Assembly (NCBI GenBank): GCA_023376005.1
Contig: CM042157.1
Coordinates: forward strand, 55,819,287 to 55,883,286
Length of the DNA: 64,000 nt
Reading direction: 5' to 3'
DNA from: Doryteuthis pealeii
Taxonomy: Eukaryota > Mollusca > Cephalopoda > Myopsida > Loliginidae
Shown here piece after piece: positions 1 through 11,730 of this stretch. The notes under the pieces were generated by a model. It saw nothing but the letters and a program-made list of their open reading frames with translations, ran no database searches and was not told the origin of the DNA. Position 1 is the first letter of the stretch, and each line of letters begins with the position of its first letter. A program made the translations under genes and the position numbers.

Positions 1-450
1 ATTGAAAGAAGAACTGGCTATGTGATTTTCAGATTTTTCTTTTGAAGTCAAGTCATGGATTTTGAATCCATTTGGCTGTGATATAAAATTTGTCAGTGAA
101 AATATTCATGAGAAACTTATTGTACTAAAATGCAGTAACAAATGCAAATACAGATTTGAAAGAGCTGGAATAACTCAACTAAACAGTTCTATCTATATGT
201 GATCTAAAATGGATAGAGTACTGTTGTGCTTTCAAAATTATTTGATTGAATGTAGCTCAAGGGTCACATTGAATAAACAAAAGTAAAATGTCATTTTAAT
301 CTGATCAAGATTTTCTTTGGTAAAAGTGGGTAATTGCTTTAAATAAAGAGAAAAATGTTGAGAAACTTTTGTGGTGCCTCATTTTCTAAAAAAACAGGTA
401 TTACTGTTTTAAAACAAACATAAACTAATAACAAAGAAAAATACCAGCTG

Positions 451-452
<2 letters not shown>

Positions 453-502
<50 letters not shown>
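453..502. repeat. (TA)n microsatellite
   Basis: Uninterrupted alternating TA for about 50 bases. Read on the minus strand it produces a spurious Tyr-Ile ORF at 339-536. No gene is implied. Confidence 0.97.
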
Positions 503-506
<4 letters not shown>

Positions 507-878
507 TGTTATCTGTCTGTAATAGGATTCAACCAAAACTGAGAATTCAAATGTACATAAAGATTTTGCATTTATACTTATGAATGTTAGTGTATATGCA
601 TATTTTTACATATATGGAGTATATTATAAATGAATATATGAAAAATCTTATTTTATCAGAAATAAATTTATTTTGGCTATCTTTATCTCTTCAAGTCTTA
701 TTTCATAAAATAAAATAGTTGAGAAGAGAAAATCCTATTTAAATAGACCTAATATGTAATTCTTGTCTATTATGAAATCAGAATTGAAGAGGTGAAGGTA
801 GCCAAAATAAATTTATTTTTGATAAATTAAGGTTTTCATATATATAGTTGGATCTGTGCCTGTGCTATCCTAAATTTT

Positions 879-886
<8 letters not shown>

Positions 887-920
<34 letters not shown>
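887..920. repeat. (TA)n microsatellite
   Basis: About 34 bases of alternating AT, followed by an imperfect ACATATGCATATATATAA extension. Confidence 0.96.
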
Positions 921-926
<6 letters not shown>

Positions 927-1095
927 GCATATATATAAATCTGAGGAAATCATTTCAATTTGATTGAAACCATGGTAGACCCTTTATTTTCCCTCTAATA
1001 ATAATATTAGTAGTATTATTATTGCTCTATATTCTTAATATATTGAGCACTTTTGGATTATTTACTGATGCCACTGTGTTGGAAAAGTTAAAGCA

Positions 1096-1097
<2 letters not shown>

Positions 1098-1128
<31 letters not shown>
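1098..1128. repeat. (TA)n microsatellite
   Basis: About 31 bases of pure alternating TA. The rest of 1-1730 is AT-rich unique-looking DNA with no recognisable gene. A short motif, CCAAAATAAATTTATTTT, occurs near 802-819 and a related AATAAATTTATTTTGGC near 661-677. Confidence 0.96.
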
Positions 1129-1131
<3 letters not shown>

Positions 1132-1729
1132 ACTCTTACAGAGTTAAATATGAACACATCCAGCCATCTTTAAAAGTTTAAATCTTTCAGACCATGTCTT
1201 GTTTGTTCATTGTTTTGTTTTTTTATTAAAAGCACCTTCATCTCGACTATTTTCCTGCAAACACAACTTTCCAATTAGGATCAAATTGAAGAAGTTTTCA
1301 GTGAGTTCTTTGAATAAAGAATTCTTTAGGAAGGGAATTAAGTATTTTCTGCAAAAATTGAATGCCTATAAATTGAAATGGAATTAAAATAGAAAATTAA
1401 AATAGTTTATTGAAGATATTGAAAAGGATAGTGAAAGTAGAACTATCAATATAATTTTTCTACTATATCAATGACTATATGATCATAATTTTCCAGAAAT
1501 CACTTATATATATATATATTCTATTGCCAAAATGATATCAATGTTAGCAGATTCTGATTTTATGCCAGTGTAGATTTAGGTTCTGGTGACTTAGTGAATA
1601 TGTTAAATAGGTTGAGGAATGTATTCTTTTTTGCATTACAACAAAAGTAAGAGAAAACTGGTGAGTTAAACAAAAGAGATGTTGAATTATGAAAAAAATG
1701 TAAAAGGAAGGGAAAGAAGAAAGATTTTA

Positions 1730-1833
1730 TTTTGATTTGGTTTCTTTGTTTAATGGCATATCAACCTTTGTGGGTTATTCAAAGCCATCTTTGTAGAAGA
1801 ATAGTAGTGGTACTATTCAACCCATAGCTGGTG
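1730..1833 (-). repeat. Family B SINE, 3' body and tail fragment
   Basis: On the plus strand this reads GGTTTCTTTGTTTAATGGCA, then the reverse complement of the family B body (ATGGGTTAAATAGT and TTCTACAAAGATGGC motifs). Only the 3' half of the SINE is present and the tRNA-like head is missing, as expected for a 5'-truncated retrotransposed copy. The family was defined by comparison with the copies near 3.7, 9.5, 9.7, 22.9 and 50.3 kb. Confidence 0.8.
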
Positions 1834-2124
1834 ATTTTATTTTTTATTGCATATATAATTTAGCAAAATTTGATTGTATGTATTTATTGCATAATTTCAT
1901 TGTTTTTCTCAATTCAATTTTGTATAAAGGTCAATGTAGTAAAATGTTGTTTTGGTTCATAACTTCTGTAATAAGTAACGATTTAGATATGTTTGTCATA
2001 AAAAATAATAATAGTAATAATAACCAACATACAACTGTTATACATTCGTATTTTAAAATGACTGTTTCCTATGTATGTATATCAAAGACTTCATTTGCAT
2101 GGCTGTCAGACCTTTACTTAGGAT

Positions 2125-2370
2125 ATGTATTTACCCAAGCCCCCCACTTGAGGAGGATATGACAAAAGGTCAATTTTTAAGCAGAGTTTAACAGGTTTGA
2201 ATTCCGTTTTCTTAGACCTGGTGCCATGCCAAGGTTAAAGAGCCCAGTCTTAGTTAGAGTCATACCTTTTCCAATTGCTATGTGAAATGTAAATAGCCTC
2301 ATTCAGAATTTGAACTTGTCTCAACTGTGTCCATTTTCTATGACAATAACCATTACAGTACAGGCATCTC
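2125..2370 (-). repeat. Family C SINE, near full length
   Basis: The plus strand runs from GTATTTACCCAAGCCCCCCA (the SINE 3' tail in reverse) to TGACAATAACCATTACAGTA (the reverse of the box-A-like AATGGTTAT head). Internal landmarks are GGTTTGAATTC, the split GAGCCCAGTCT and GAATTTGAACTTG (reverse of a box-B-like motif). It is tRNA-derived by its head. The flanking motif at 2084-2124 (CATGGCTGTCAGACCTTTAC) recurs near 5,037. Confidence 0.85.
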
Positions 2371-3561
2371 CATTTACTTTGATGCAGCCTAATTTGAAAT
2401 TACCTATAACAATAATATTATGTAGGTTACATCAATTAGTTTTAGTGACTTATTCTGTCTACTCATTGGTCAACTAAGAAGACTCATTTATTTTGTCCAT
2501 TATGTGAATATTGTTAAACTGCAGTATTTAATGGCAAATAAGGGCCTCCTTCCTCTCTTTACATTTAATATCACAGTATTATGGAGTTGGGCTAGGTAGA
2601 AGTATGGATAGTCTATGGCATTAACATAAACATTAGCTCAATTTCATATATTCAACCAGGGAAATATTTTTAAGCTACTTTCTTTGAGGAAGGGAATGGT
2701 CTCATTTGTCATCAACCGTGGTAATTGTTTCTATGTATAGAAAAAGTGCTAAGACACTGAAATAAGAGTAAAAAGAGAAACCAGTAATAATTGACCATTG
2801 GGTTTAAATAATTTACAAAGTAAAAGTTCATAGGAACAGCTGTAATAATTATAGACAAAATCAATTATATCTACAATAATTATTTTACTGATGAAGGGAC
2901 AGACTATAATTAGTTTGGCCAGACTATGAACTAAAACATGATTGGCCAGAAAATAACCTTAAAATGTTACTAAACAAGCTAAGAAAAAAGTCCTTTGTAA
3001 AAGATAATTAGATTTTAAAGCAAGAATTTTTTTTTGGTCTGTCTGAAAAAATAGATCAATCAGATATAGAATCTTTTTTTATCAAAAAAAAAAAAAGAAG
3101 AAAGAATCTCTGAGGGTTTTTTTTCTCTTTTGTTCAATTTATTTTTATTAAACTTGAAAGAAAAATTGTTAATACTACCAATGAATAAAAACCCCAAAAA
3201 ACCTTAAAGTACCAAACTGATTTAAATTCTCTACTTCTAAAATGGGTCATGGATTACATTTAGACTTTCCTCTGGAACTAGCTTAAAATCTCACTTACAG
3301 GGTGGGTCTTTAATTAGTTGAATTTAAATGATACAACAATTTATATTTTGTATGAGAAAACAATTTACAAAACAAATTTATAAATAAAGTGCTCAAATAC
3401 TGGTATAAAGAAGAGTAAAAAAAAAAAATAAATAAGAATAAAAAAATAAATTATTACCTCACTATACTTATAATAGTTAGTCCCATCTATGGGTTAAATA
3501 GAAAATGTGTTTATAAAAAAAAATGAGTATCATTAAGAATTAATTTATTTCAAAACTTTGT

Positions 3562-3632
3562 TGGTATTAAATAACCCACCGAGGTTGATATGCCGTAAAA
3601 CAAAACAAACTAAACCAAACCAAACCAAACTT
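3562..3632 (+). repeat. Family B SINE tail fragment with (AAACC)n end
   Basis: The sequence runs TTAAATAACCCACCGAGGTT, GATATGCCGTAAAAC and then an ACCAAACCAAACCAAAC simple tail. This is the 3' end of family B only. A longer copy in the same orientation begins about 60 bases downstream. Confidence 0.75.
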
Positions 3633-3694
3633 ATAATAGTTATTCACCTCCTGTTTGATTATTGTGTACTTAGAAAGTTAATTTTTTTTTTCCG

Positions 3695-3950
3695 AGATGG
3701 GGGGTGTGCTGGTGTAATAGATAATGTGTTGGACTACAACATTGTACTACAATGTTGCAGTCCAGCACAATATGTACTCCAGTCAGACTATTATGTTCTC
3801 TTTCAGACCCATATCATTGGGAAAGGTATGAACCCCCTCATCCTCCTAGCTACAGATTAAATCGTACCACTACTGTTCTTCTACAAAGATTTGCATTAAA
3901 TGACCTATGAAGGTTGATATGCCATTAAATAAAGAAACCAAACCATCTTC
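3695..3950 (+). repeat. Family B SINE, full length
   Basis: Begins near GGGGGGTGTGCTGGTGTAAT (box-A-like) and contains ATGAACCCCCTCATCCTCC, TAAATCGTACCACTACTGTT, a direct CCTATGAAGGTTGATATGCC and an AATAAAGAAACCAAACC tail. The head carries an inverted duplication (3726-3768), so it would fold as a hairpin and not as a normal anticodon arm. The overlapping 100-codon ORF at 3558-3860 is an accident of the SINE sequence. Confidence 0.85.
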
Positions 3951-4015
3951 TCTGAGATAATATTTTCATGCAACATAACCTGATACATAAAAATGTATCA
4001 TTTTGATATTTTTAA

Positions 4016-4270
4016 GGGCCAGGTTAGCTCAGTCGGTAGAGCGTTCGGATAGAAACCACAAGGTTCCTAGTTCGATACTGGCCCTCACCAACTCAGTGTA
4101 TGAGTAGCGCAGGGATCTGTGTGGTAAAGTAAGGAGCTGATGGTAAGTGTGGTGCTCTACCTCAGATGCAAAAAAAAACAATCACCATGGTCTAGCGCTA
4201 GTGAAAAGGGGATAGACTCCCTTACTGTATGGCTCATACTGACATTAGGTTGCCCCGACGACTTTAGTTT
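4016..4270 (+). repeat. Family A tRNA-derived SINE, full length
   Basis: The head at 4016-4084 is tRNA-like. GGGCCAG at its 5' end pairs perfectly with CTGGCCC at 4078-4084. TTAGCTCAGTCGGTAGAGC gives a box A and a GCTC/GAGC D-stem, and AGTTCGATACT gives a box B. The anticodon region (CGGATAGAAACCACAAGG) does not form a proper stem, so this is a SINE promoter and not a working tRNA gene. The body follows with ACTCAGTGTATGAGTAGCG, GGTGCTCTACCTCAGATGC and CTGACATTAGGTTGCCCCG. A second copy lies at 59.8 kb. Confidence 0.9.
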
Positions 4271-5345
4271 TAATATATTTGAGAATACTAGTTTTTAGGT
4301 TTTGTTATCAAATGTCTGGCATGCCATTTTAGCTGATAAATATCCATATTTTGAGCAATTATATGCTGGATGTAAGTTATATTCTTTAATATCAATTTTT
4401 AATTGAAGAATTTTCCAAAACAATAATACATCAAAACAAAAATTGATAATATGCAGGATAATAGAAATTGTAGGCCTGTGAAACAGTCACAAAATAAGTG
4501 AATACAGCAAACTAGTACAAAAAGAATACAAGAACAGGCATGACTTGGTGGGGGTGGGGGAAGGTGATTCACTGAGTAATGTGCAAGAAACTGAAAATTT
4601 GCCATACTAACTAATGGTATTTGCACTAAATAGAACCTGTCCTTAAAAAATACAATTCTCTGGGACTTTGAGATACAAATGGGTTCCCCAATTTAAGCCA
4701 GAAGACCAGATTGAGTTTAAATTAACAAGAAGAAAACTTTTCATCTCATAGATTTTGACATGCCAGTAGACCATAGAGTAAAAGTGAAGGAAAGCAAAAA
4801 GATGCCTGAATCTTACCAGAGAATTGAAAAAGTTGTGTAACATGAAAGTGACAGTGATACCAATCATAGTTGGAGTACTTGGAACAGTATCTACATACCT
4901 GGAAAAGAGGCTTGATGTAATGATTAGTTAATTATTGGATTTCACTATTAAGTTCTTTGCTAAAGATTTTCCCAACAATTGTAGGCTAGTAGTAATTTAG
5001 ATCACCACACAACTACCTCTAGTCAAAGACTCAGTTGCATAGCTGCTAGACCTTTACTTAGTATAGCCTTGGGCTGCATCCATTTCTCTTGATAAAAGTT
5101 TAAGTTGCTTTGAGTAAGCTGCAACTAGTCACTCCAAGTTGAAGTGGCCCATAGAAAAATCCTTTGTGTTTAGCTTGAGGCAGAATCATACAGTTTTTAT
5201 TGTAATGTTTTCTTCATGGTGCAGAATGTCAGTGAGGATAATGATTTTATTCATGTGCCTTCTTTTGTTTCCCAAGAACCAGTTGGTGCCAGTGATGGAA
5301 TTGTATAATATTCATATTTATAACTTCCTTCTATTTTTTTTTTAA
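4271..5345. other. Gene-less stretch
   Basis: AT-rich DNA with a G-rich patch (GGTGGGGGTGGGGGAAGG) near 4,550. Around 5,021-5,068 a motif (CATAGCTGCTAGACCTTTAC) repeats one seen at 2,098-2,118, just outside the 3' tail of a family C copy. The open frames on both strands at 4399-4867 show no recognisable domain and are probably chance. Confidence 0.5.
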
Positions 5346-5828
5346 AGTACAAAAGCAAGTGAGAAATTCTTATAAGCTACTGCTATCCCAAAATGAGATC
5401 AGCCTTGTTGTCAAAATTTAGAATACACTGACTTACCCTGTATGTAGCAATGTGAAGTACCACTTCATTGTCATTACTCCCAGGTCCACTCTGACGCAGT
5501 GTAATACCTGACAGGGTTCCATTTATGGGTCAAATAGATCTGTTTAAAAATTATTAGATAGGAATACTTAATACCATTTAACTATGTGTACATTATCTTT
5601 ATTAAGAACATCTACTTGAAGCTGTAATTTTTACTCAGGATTATTATTATTAGTTACTTGATACCATGTGATTATTAGTATTAAATAGGAATATTTGAAA
5701 CCATACAACTGTGTGTAAATTATTTGTATTGGGAATACTTTATATTATATAACTGTGCAAAAACTCTTTTTAAATACAAAAGCAAGTGAGAAATTCTTAT
5801 AAGTTACTGCTATCCCAAAATGTGATAC
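5346..5828 (+). repeat. Family E element between ~55-bp direct repeats
   Basis: Family E sequence occupies about 5407-5773: a TTAGAATACACTGACTTACC head, TACTCCCAGGTCCACTCTGA, GGGTCAAATAGATCTGTTTA and the internal ATAGGAATACTTGA-type repeats. It lacks the usual ATTAAAATCAATCAATCA end. It is bracketed by near-identical direct repeats at 5346-5400 and 5774-5828 (GCAAGTGAGAAATTCTTATA, CTACTGCTATCCCAAAATG). These are too long for an ordinary target-site duplication, so a local duplication may have followed insertion. Confidence 0.75.
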
Positions 5829-6387
5829 AAATATATATTGACTATGTAGACATTCCTAACCAATAACATGTAACTGGCCGGTCACATAACCCCCTGTAGT
5901 ATTGCTTTTATCTCATCATCACTAGTTTTCTTTCCTTTCTTTTTTTTTATATTTGTGATGATCACTTTATTGTTTTCTTGCCTTTTTTTTTATTGGTGCC
6001 AGCAGTAAGTCTCTCTATAAATCAATCCAATATGTTCAGAAAGTTTTTCTCTAGATGACCACTTGGGGGAATTTGCTCCCTTGAGTCTGTTTTCCTTTCC
6101 TGTTTTGTTTAATCAATAACCAGAAGCCAAAGTCAAATGGTCTAAACTAATTTTACTCTAAATCTATATTGCTGCTATATTTGCTACACCTGTTCTATAT
6201 TGTTGCAAACAACAATCTTTGGGAATTCACTTCATTTTTTAAAGCAGAATGTTGGCTCGAAGTAAAAGAAAAATATAGCAAGGCACAATAATGCTATTTT
6301 GTCTTTTGATATTCTCTTAAGTTTATCTTTTACATTTAAAAAAAATCTAGATTCAAATAAAAATCCTTCTTATAATCTATAAGAGCC

Positions 6388-6745
6388 ATTGATTGATTTT
6401 AATGGCATCTTGGGTTATTTTATGCCTAGAGATTAGGGAATTGCATTCATTGTACATTCACATTTACACTTTTTGTGTAGTTGTTTCTTATGATTTTTTC
6501 CACACAGCATCCTACTGAAAATGATTAATTTTTAAACAGCTCTTTTTGACTCATAGATGGGACCCTTACAGGTACTACCTCTTCCAGGTTGTAGACCTCA
6601 GAGTAATGGTAATGAAGAGTTACTCTACACTTCCCAGGAGCTCCAGAACTGGAACCTCATCAACAGATGCAATTTAGTGTCATACCCAACACACCCCTGT
6701 TTGGAAGGGATCTTGCCTCTTTGCAGGAGATACAGTTAGCATATT
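6388..6745 (-). repeat. Family E element, internal repeats lost
   Basis: The plus strand reads ATTGATTGATTTTAATGGCA, TTATTTTATGCCTAGAGATT, ACTCATAGATGGGACCCTTA, CAGGTACTACCTCTTCCAGG and GATCTTGCCTCTTTGCAGGA. These are the reverse of the family E tail and head in the expected order. The ~50-bp internal repeats present in long copies are mostly missing. The ORF at 6557-6739 lies wholly inside it and is not a gene. Confidence 0.85.
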
Positions 6746-7215
6746 TCAAGTTTCTTATAAGAACTCAGTAGAATCAACCTAGAGAAAAGTGCGGATAATT
6801 ATTAACTTATATTAATCTTCTTTTTTTTTCAAAGAAAAACTTGTTCAAATTCTTTTCTTTTTTTTATAATATGAAGAATACAAAATGTAAACTTTGACTT
6901 GGCAGTATATTTCTTCTTTCTGTAATTCTACAACATAAAACTTATTTAACATAATAAAAATATAAATATATATTCTTATATCATTAGCACTCCAACTATC
7001 ATTATTATTATTGTTAAAATTTGAGTCCAAAGAAGAAAAAGCAGAGACTGCATTATAATGCAGTAGTTGTATTAGACTTGCTATTTCTAATTATTAATTC
7101 CACTGCTACTCTCTTTGCTGTTGTCTTATTGGCTTTGTTCCAATAATTTTCCATTCACATCATTATTGCCAGTATTAAAAAATTCTCTCTAGTTCAGGTT
7201 GGTTCATTACACCTA

Positions 7216-7218
<3 letters not shown>

Positions 7219-7262
<44 letters not shown>
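7219..7262. repeat. (TA)n microsatellite
   Basis: Forty-four bases of pure alternating AT. Confidence 0.97.
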
Positions 7263-7264
<2 letters not shown>

Positions 7265-7815
7265 TAAAATTTTTAGTCTTCAGACATATAATTTGATACT
7301 TTTAAGAGACTGAATAGTGGTTAAATGAAAACTTATGACTTATGTATAAAAAATGGTACAATTGATATTTTTAATGTTTATATTGAAAGTATAGCTTCAT
7401 TTGCTTGAAAATGGCAAGAAAATAGTCTCAACTAATTTAAGAAGTGTTATCTGCACTCATTCTTGATGAAGTTATAATATCTTAATAATTAGATATGTTC
7501 AGTTATCACTTCTGGCATTTGTAGACTATAAATGGTACATTAATAGTGATATGAATGTCTGTTTATAGTGTGGATATATTTTGAATTACTATGCAATTTT
7601 AAACATAATATAATTAATTATTTCTGTATCTTTACAAAAGAAAATTGAGACTGTTGTTGCTTGGATTGATTGCTAAAGTTGGGTTGATGTTTATTATAAC
7701 TGACATTGGGATTATTGTAATACTTTACAAAACCCCTTGTTAATTTACTTTGTAAGTGAACAAGCAACACTTGAAATAAATCAAAATGAATATACATTAC
7801 AAAGAAGAGTCTGTC

Positions 7816-7817
<2 letters not shown>

Positions 7818-7874
<57 letters not shown>
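7818..7874. repeat. (TA)n microsatellite
   Basis: Fifty-seven bases of pure TA, the longest such tract in this half of the window. It creates the spurious minus-strand ORF at 7618-7902. Confidence 0.97.
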
Positions 7875-7877
<3 letters not shown>

Positions 7878-8131
7878 CAGTATTATTAATGTTACTCACC
7901 ACTATTCAAATAATCAATAGGCTTTATGATAATTTTTGTTTTAATTCTGCATTCAATACTATTAAAGTGAGTGAACATTTTTTATAAGAGAATATCTTCC
8001 TTTAGTTCATTATATAAATTAAAACATTGAATTACTTTGATAATTTTCTACAATTAAATATTTTCAGTCTTTTTATTCTTGGATTCTTTTCTTTTCTTTT
8101 ATTTAATTTCATTATTTTATTAAAAAAAAAA

Positions 8132-8396
8132 AGCTTTAGCAGGATGTGACACAGACTCAATTTTCAAGTGGAATAAAACTGGTGTGAATTCAGAGTTTTT
8201 CTTCTCCTAGACTAGATGCCTAACCAAGGCTAAAGAACTCAATCTGCCTTACTATTTCCAATAGCTGGAGGGAAAAGAGAGATGAATTCATGCTTTTCCT
8301 AAAGGTGTTAGTGAAAAGTGAAACAGACTTGTCTAGAATTTGAACTCTGGCCATTTATTCCATTTTCTACAATGATAACCAACATGTTAAGTGCTT
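8132..8396 (-). repeat. Family C SINE
   Basis: The plus strand has TTTAGCAGGATGTGACACAG, GTGTGAATTCAGAGTTTTTC, CTAACCAAGGCTAAAGAACT, GAATTTGAACTCTGGCC and ACAATGATAACCAACATGTT, the full order of family C in reverse. Only the outermost GTATTTACCCAACC end is missing. Confidence 0.85.
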
Positions 8397-8639
8397 CTTA
8401 TTAATTTATATGTAGATATTGTGTATTTACTTAAACACAAGCTATCAAGAGTTTTTATCCATCACTTAAAGTTTTGTCTGAAAAGGCTTAGATATGAATT
8501 TCTTTTTACTTATTACTATCCAAATATAAGATCTCTTGAGTTAAACTTAAAATTATCAATTTATTTTGTTGTATCAAATGACTACTTTATAAACTCATTT
8601 ATAAAATACGTACATATATATATATATATGATACAGAGA

Positions 8640-9460
8640 CTATGAAGTATTATTTTTAGTATAGCATATAAAGTAAACTATTATTAATGTTCTTCAGCAC
8701 AATTTTTATTTGTCCCTAGCTGTATAAACTCTTAATAATGTGTGAACAGACACTTTCTTTGATTGACTGATTTTTATTACAGTTGCATCATATAAAATTC
8801 TATATGATGGAAGCAAACTCATAAATAAGGCATATTGAGTGAAATAGGATGCAAAATAATTTAAAAAGAAAACTAGAAAAAAAATGCAACTCCCTATTGA
8901 TTTGAAGAATATTTCAGTGTTATAATGATAGATGAGATATTGTATTTAATCTTATTCAGCTTCTATATAAATGTTTTAAAGTTCATTTTATGAAAAAAGG
9001 GAATCTGCTTTTCAAAACATTGTCTTGGAAAGTGAAAAAGGCTGTGGCATGACATTATGCATGCAAGAAGCTTTGACATCAATCAATTCTCGTGAAATGT
9101 GTTTATATCCTAAATTTTAGGATTAAGTATTGTTTCAGTAGAGAATATATCTAGATATGATTGTTATTCAGAAATATAGATATTTATTAAGGAAACACTT
9201 GTGGTGGAATTATTACCATCATAGGAGATGGGCATGGGGAATTCAAATAAAATATTTCTAAAATAATTTTCTTTTCAGTTATAGAAAAAAGTTTTTTCCT
9301 ATTTGACTAATTAATCCAATGTATTTTTTTATGTTCTCACGAGATGTAAAACTTACACTGTTTATGAAGTCATAATTAGAGAAAGTAATCATTTAGTCAT
9401 TGTTTGAATGAATGATTTTGTTATGAGGATCTTGTGAAGACTTATTAGATATATCTCAGT
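8640..9460. other. Gene-less AT-rich stretch
   Basis: I see no gene, known repeat family or strong structure here. The longest frames are short and unconserved-looking. Confidence 0.4.
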
Positions 9461-9464
9461 GGGT

Positions 9465-9649
9465 GGGTGGGGAGTCTCCATGGTGTATTAATGGTTAATA
9501 TGCTTGACTGCGACATTGTAGAAAGCAAGTTCAAACTCTAGTCTCATTATTACACTCATTTTCAGACTAATACTCTGAATGAAGTATGAAACCCCTTATC
9601 CCCCCTCCCAGCTATGGGTTAAATAATACCTTTACTGTTCTACAAGGTT
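9465..9649 (+). repeat. Family B SINE, 3'-truncated
   Basis: GGTGTATTAATGGTTAATAT (box-A-like) is followed by GCGACATTGTAGAAAGCAAG, CAAACTCTAGTCTCATTATT and CCCAGCTATGGGTTAAATAA. It stops at CTGTTCTACAAGG, where another B copy starts at once. Confidence 0.85.
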
Positions 9650-9915
9650 GTGGGGAGTACCTATGATGTAGGAACTTAACATGCTAAAGCAACATCATAG
9701 TAAGCAATTTCAAACTCCTATCATTCTATTATGTTCACTTTTGGACTAATAATCTGGGAAAAGGTATGAAGTCCCTTACTGGTGAAATAGTACCACTACT
9801 GTTCTTCTACAAGGATGGCTTTGGCATTAAAGAAAGCAAATCAAAACCTACAAGGGTGACTTTGGCATTAAATAACCCACAAAGGTTGATATGAAACAAA
9901 GAAACAAAATATATT
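9650..9915 (+). repeat. Family B SINE, tandem second copy
   Basis: A second B head (GTGGGGAGTACCTATGATGT) follows directly on the previous copy, so the pair is head-to-tail. The body is complete to AAATAACCCACAAAGGTTGA and an AAACAAAGAAAC tail. A short internal duplication of the 'TACAAGGRTGRCTTTGGCATTAAA' segment is present (9811-9834 and 9850-9872). Confidence 0.85.
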
Positions 9916-10587
9916 TCTTTCTTTTCTATTTTCTACCATATATGATTTGCATTGCTAAGAAAATAGTGTTTCTCTCACTTTCTGTATGAATTGTACACAT
10001 GAAAAAGACCAGAACTGATTGGCTGAATCAATGTAGTAATGAAATCATTAATCAGAACAAGTCTTCTTTTAAGACTATTTAAAAGTAAATTTAATATTAA
10101 GTGGAAGCAAATGATCAGTTGATGATTTTAAAAGCCATATTAAGATAGGAAGAATCAGAATAAGTTAAAAGGAATCCTGATCACTGCATCTTTTATGTAT
10201 CATTGATAATAAATAGAATTATGAGACAAGAGATAAGGTAGATTGGGAAAATGTCATTGGATAAAAGATTGAAAATATTCTGATAATGACATGATTGAAA
10301 TAATTGTGTAATTGAAATATAAAAACAAAAAGTTAAAATAAGAAAAGGGGAGATAAACATAGAGGAAATGTTACTTTGTGTCTGTAGAAGAGATTTGACA
10401 TTTTTCTGTAATGAAAAGAACATCACACAGGGTTTTTTTTCATTTTATTTATTTATTTTTTTGATGGAAATAAGTAACTAGTTTGCACCTTTTGAAATTC
10501 TTGTTGGTCAAAAGAAAGAAGCAGAAAAAATAGAATGGGAGGAGGAGGAACTCTCAAAGTAGTTTTGACTAATAAGAATGGTACCCC

Positions 10588-10750
10588 TTTGGTTTGAATT
10601 CAGAGTTTACCTTCTCCTAGACAGGTTGCCATACCAAGGTTCAAGAGCCCTACTATTTACCCATAGCTGGAGGGAGAATAGTTGGATTTGTACCTTTTCC
10701 AAGAGTATTAGCGCTATGCAAAAAGACACAATTTAAACTCATCTCACTGA
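10588..10750 (-). repeat. Family C SINE, truncated
   Basis: The plus strand has TTTGGTTTGAATTCAGAGTT, GACAGGTTGCCATACCAAGG, ATTTACCCATAGCTGGAGGG and AGAGTATTAGCGCTATGC. Both the outer tail and most of the tRNA-like head are missing. Confidence 0.8.
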
Positions 10751-10779
10751 TTTTGTCTTTTCACAAACCATCCAAGTAA

Positions 10780-11010
10780 GATGAGCGAGACATACTAGGC
10801 ATTAAGGATAAACTCATAAGCAACATTCTCCTCTGGACTCCTACACATGGACACACCAATATTGGCCAAGCAGAAAAAACTTACATTTATCAGCTCTGTG
10901 CAGAGAACAGATGCTGTCTAGAAGATTTGCTAAGAGTGATGACCAATAGGAACAGATTGTGAGAGAGAGTCAAGGGAATTCATGCTGTTGGTACATCTTG
11001 TACATCTTGA
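10780..11010 (+). pseudogene. LINE reverse-transcriptase C-terminal remnant
   Basis: One frame reads DERDILGIKDKLISNILLWT, then PTHGHTNIG, a KTYIYQLCAENRCCLEDLL stretch and ERVKGIHAVGTS, ending at a stop at 11008-11010. One internal stop (10960-10962) breaks it. The 'LLWTPTHGH...RTY..QLC..TGC..EDL...M.DR..WRERV' layout is that of the extreme C-terminus of non-LTR retrotransposon polymerases common in cephalopods (family knowledge, not searched). The enzyme's catalytic core is absent. A second remnant of the same tail lies at 40.6 kb. Confidence 0.75.
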
Positions 11011-11024
11011 AATGTGGCAATGAG

Positions 11025-11342
11025 AAGATTGATTGATTCATTTTAATGTCAATCTGTCTTATTTTATGCCTATACATTAAGGAATTGCATACATTGTATA
11101 TTTTTATTTACATTTTTTGTGTAGTTTAAGTTCTTGCATTGGTTCTATGATATCAAATAATCCTAATACAAATAATCTGCAAACAGATCTATTTGACTCC
11201 TAGATGGGACTCTAACAGGTAGTACCCCTCCAGGTTTGAGTGAACTTGGAAGCAATGGCAATGAAGGTGTACTACACACTCCCCAGATCTTTAGAATGAT
11301 GGCCTCACTACTAGATGCAGTTTAGTGTCATACCCAGGAAAC
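11025..11342 (-). repeat. Family E element
   Basis: Starts on the plus strand with ATTGATTGATTCATTTTAAT and TTATTTTATGCCTATACATT, then CTCCTAGATGGGACTCTAAC, CCTCACTACTAGATGCAGTT and GTGTCATACCCAGG. The terminal GGGGTCTTACCCC head is truncated. It abuts the LINE remnant at 10780-11010. Confidence 0.8.
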
Positions 11343-11730
11343 ACAATGAAAAGTGATTATTTCAAAATTATTTCAGATAGGACATATTAAAAATACCATG
11401 AAAGACTATTTAACAACAAACAACTGGATCTTATTTGTCTGAATTTTTTAGATGAAGCTTGATAATCATAGTATTATTTAGATTTAGACTGTTAGTCTTT
11501 ATTTTTATATACACAATGTTTTAGCTGATATCCCCCCCACCCCCGCGTTCGACAAGAAACACCTGAAGAAGTTTTAAAAATTTAAATAATACAAACTGAA
11601 TCTTAGTGAAAAAATTTGCTAAAGTGCCAAAAATATATGTACATATATTTTAAATACACTCACAGAATGTCTGCAAAATCAATAGATTTTTGTCATTTTC
11701 TAGATAGTTTTTAAAAGTACATATGTACAT

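Noticed and set aside
4016..4084. Functional tRNA gene
   Set aside because: The acceptor stem and boxes A and B are good, but the anticodon arm does not pair and a SINE body follows. A second copy with the same body lies at 59.8 kb.
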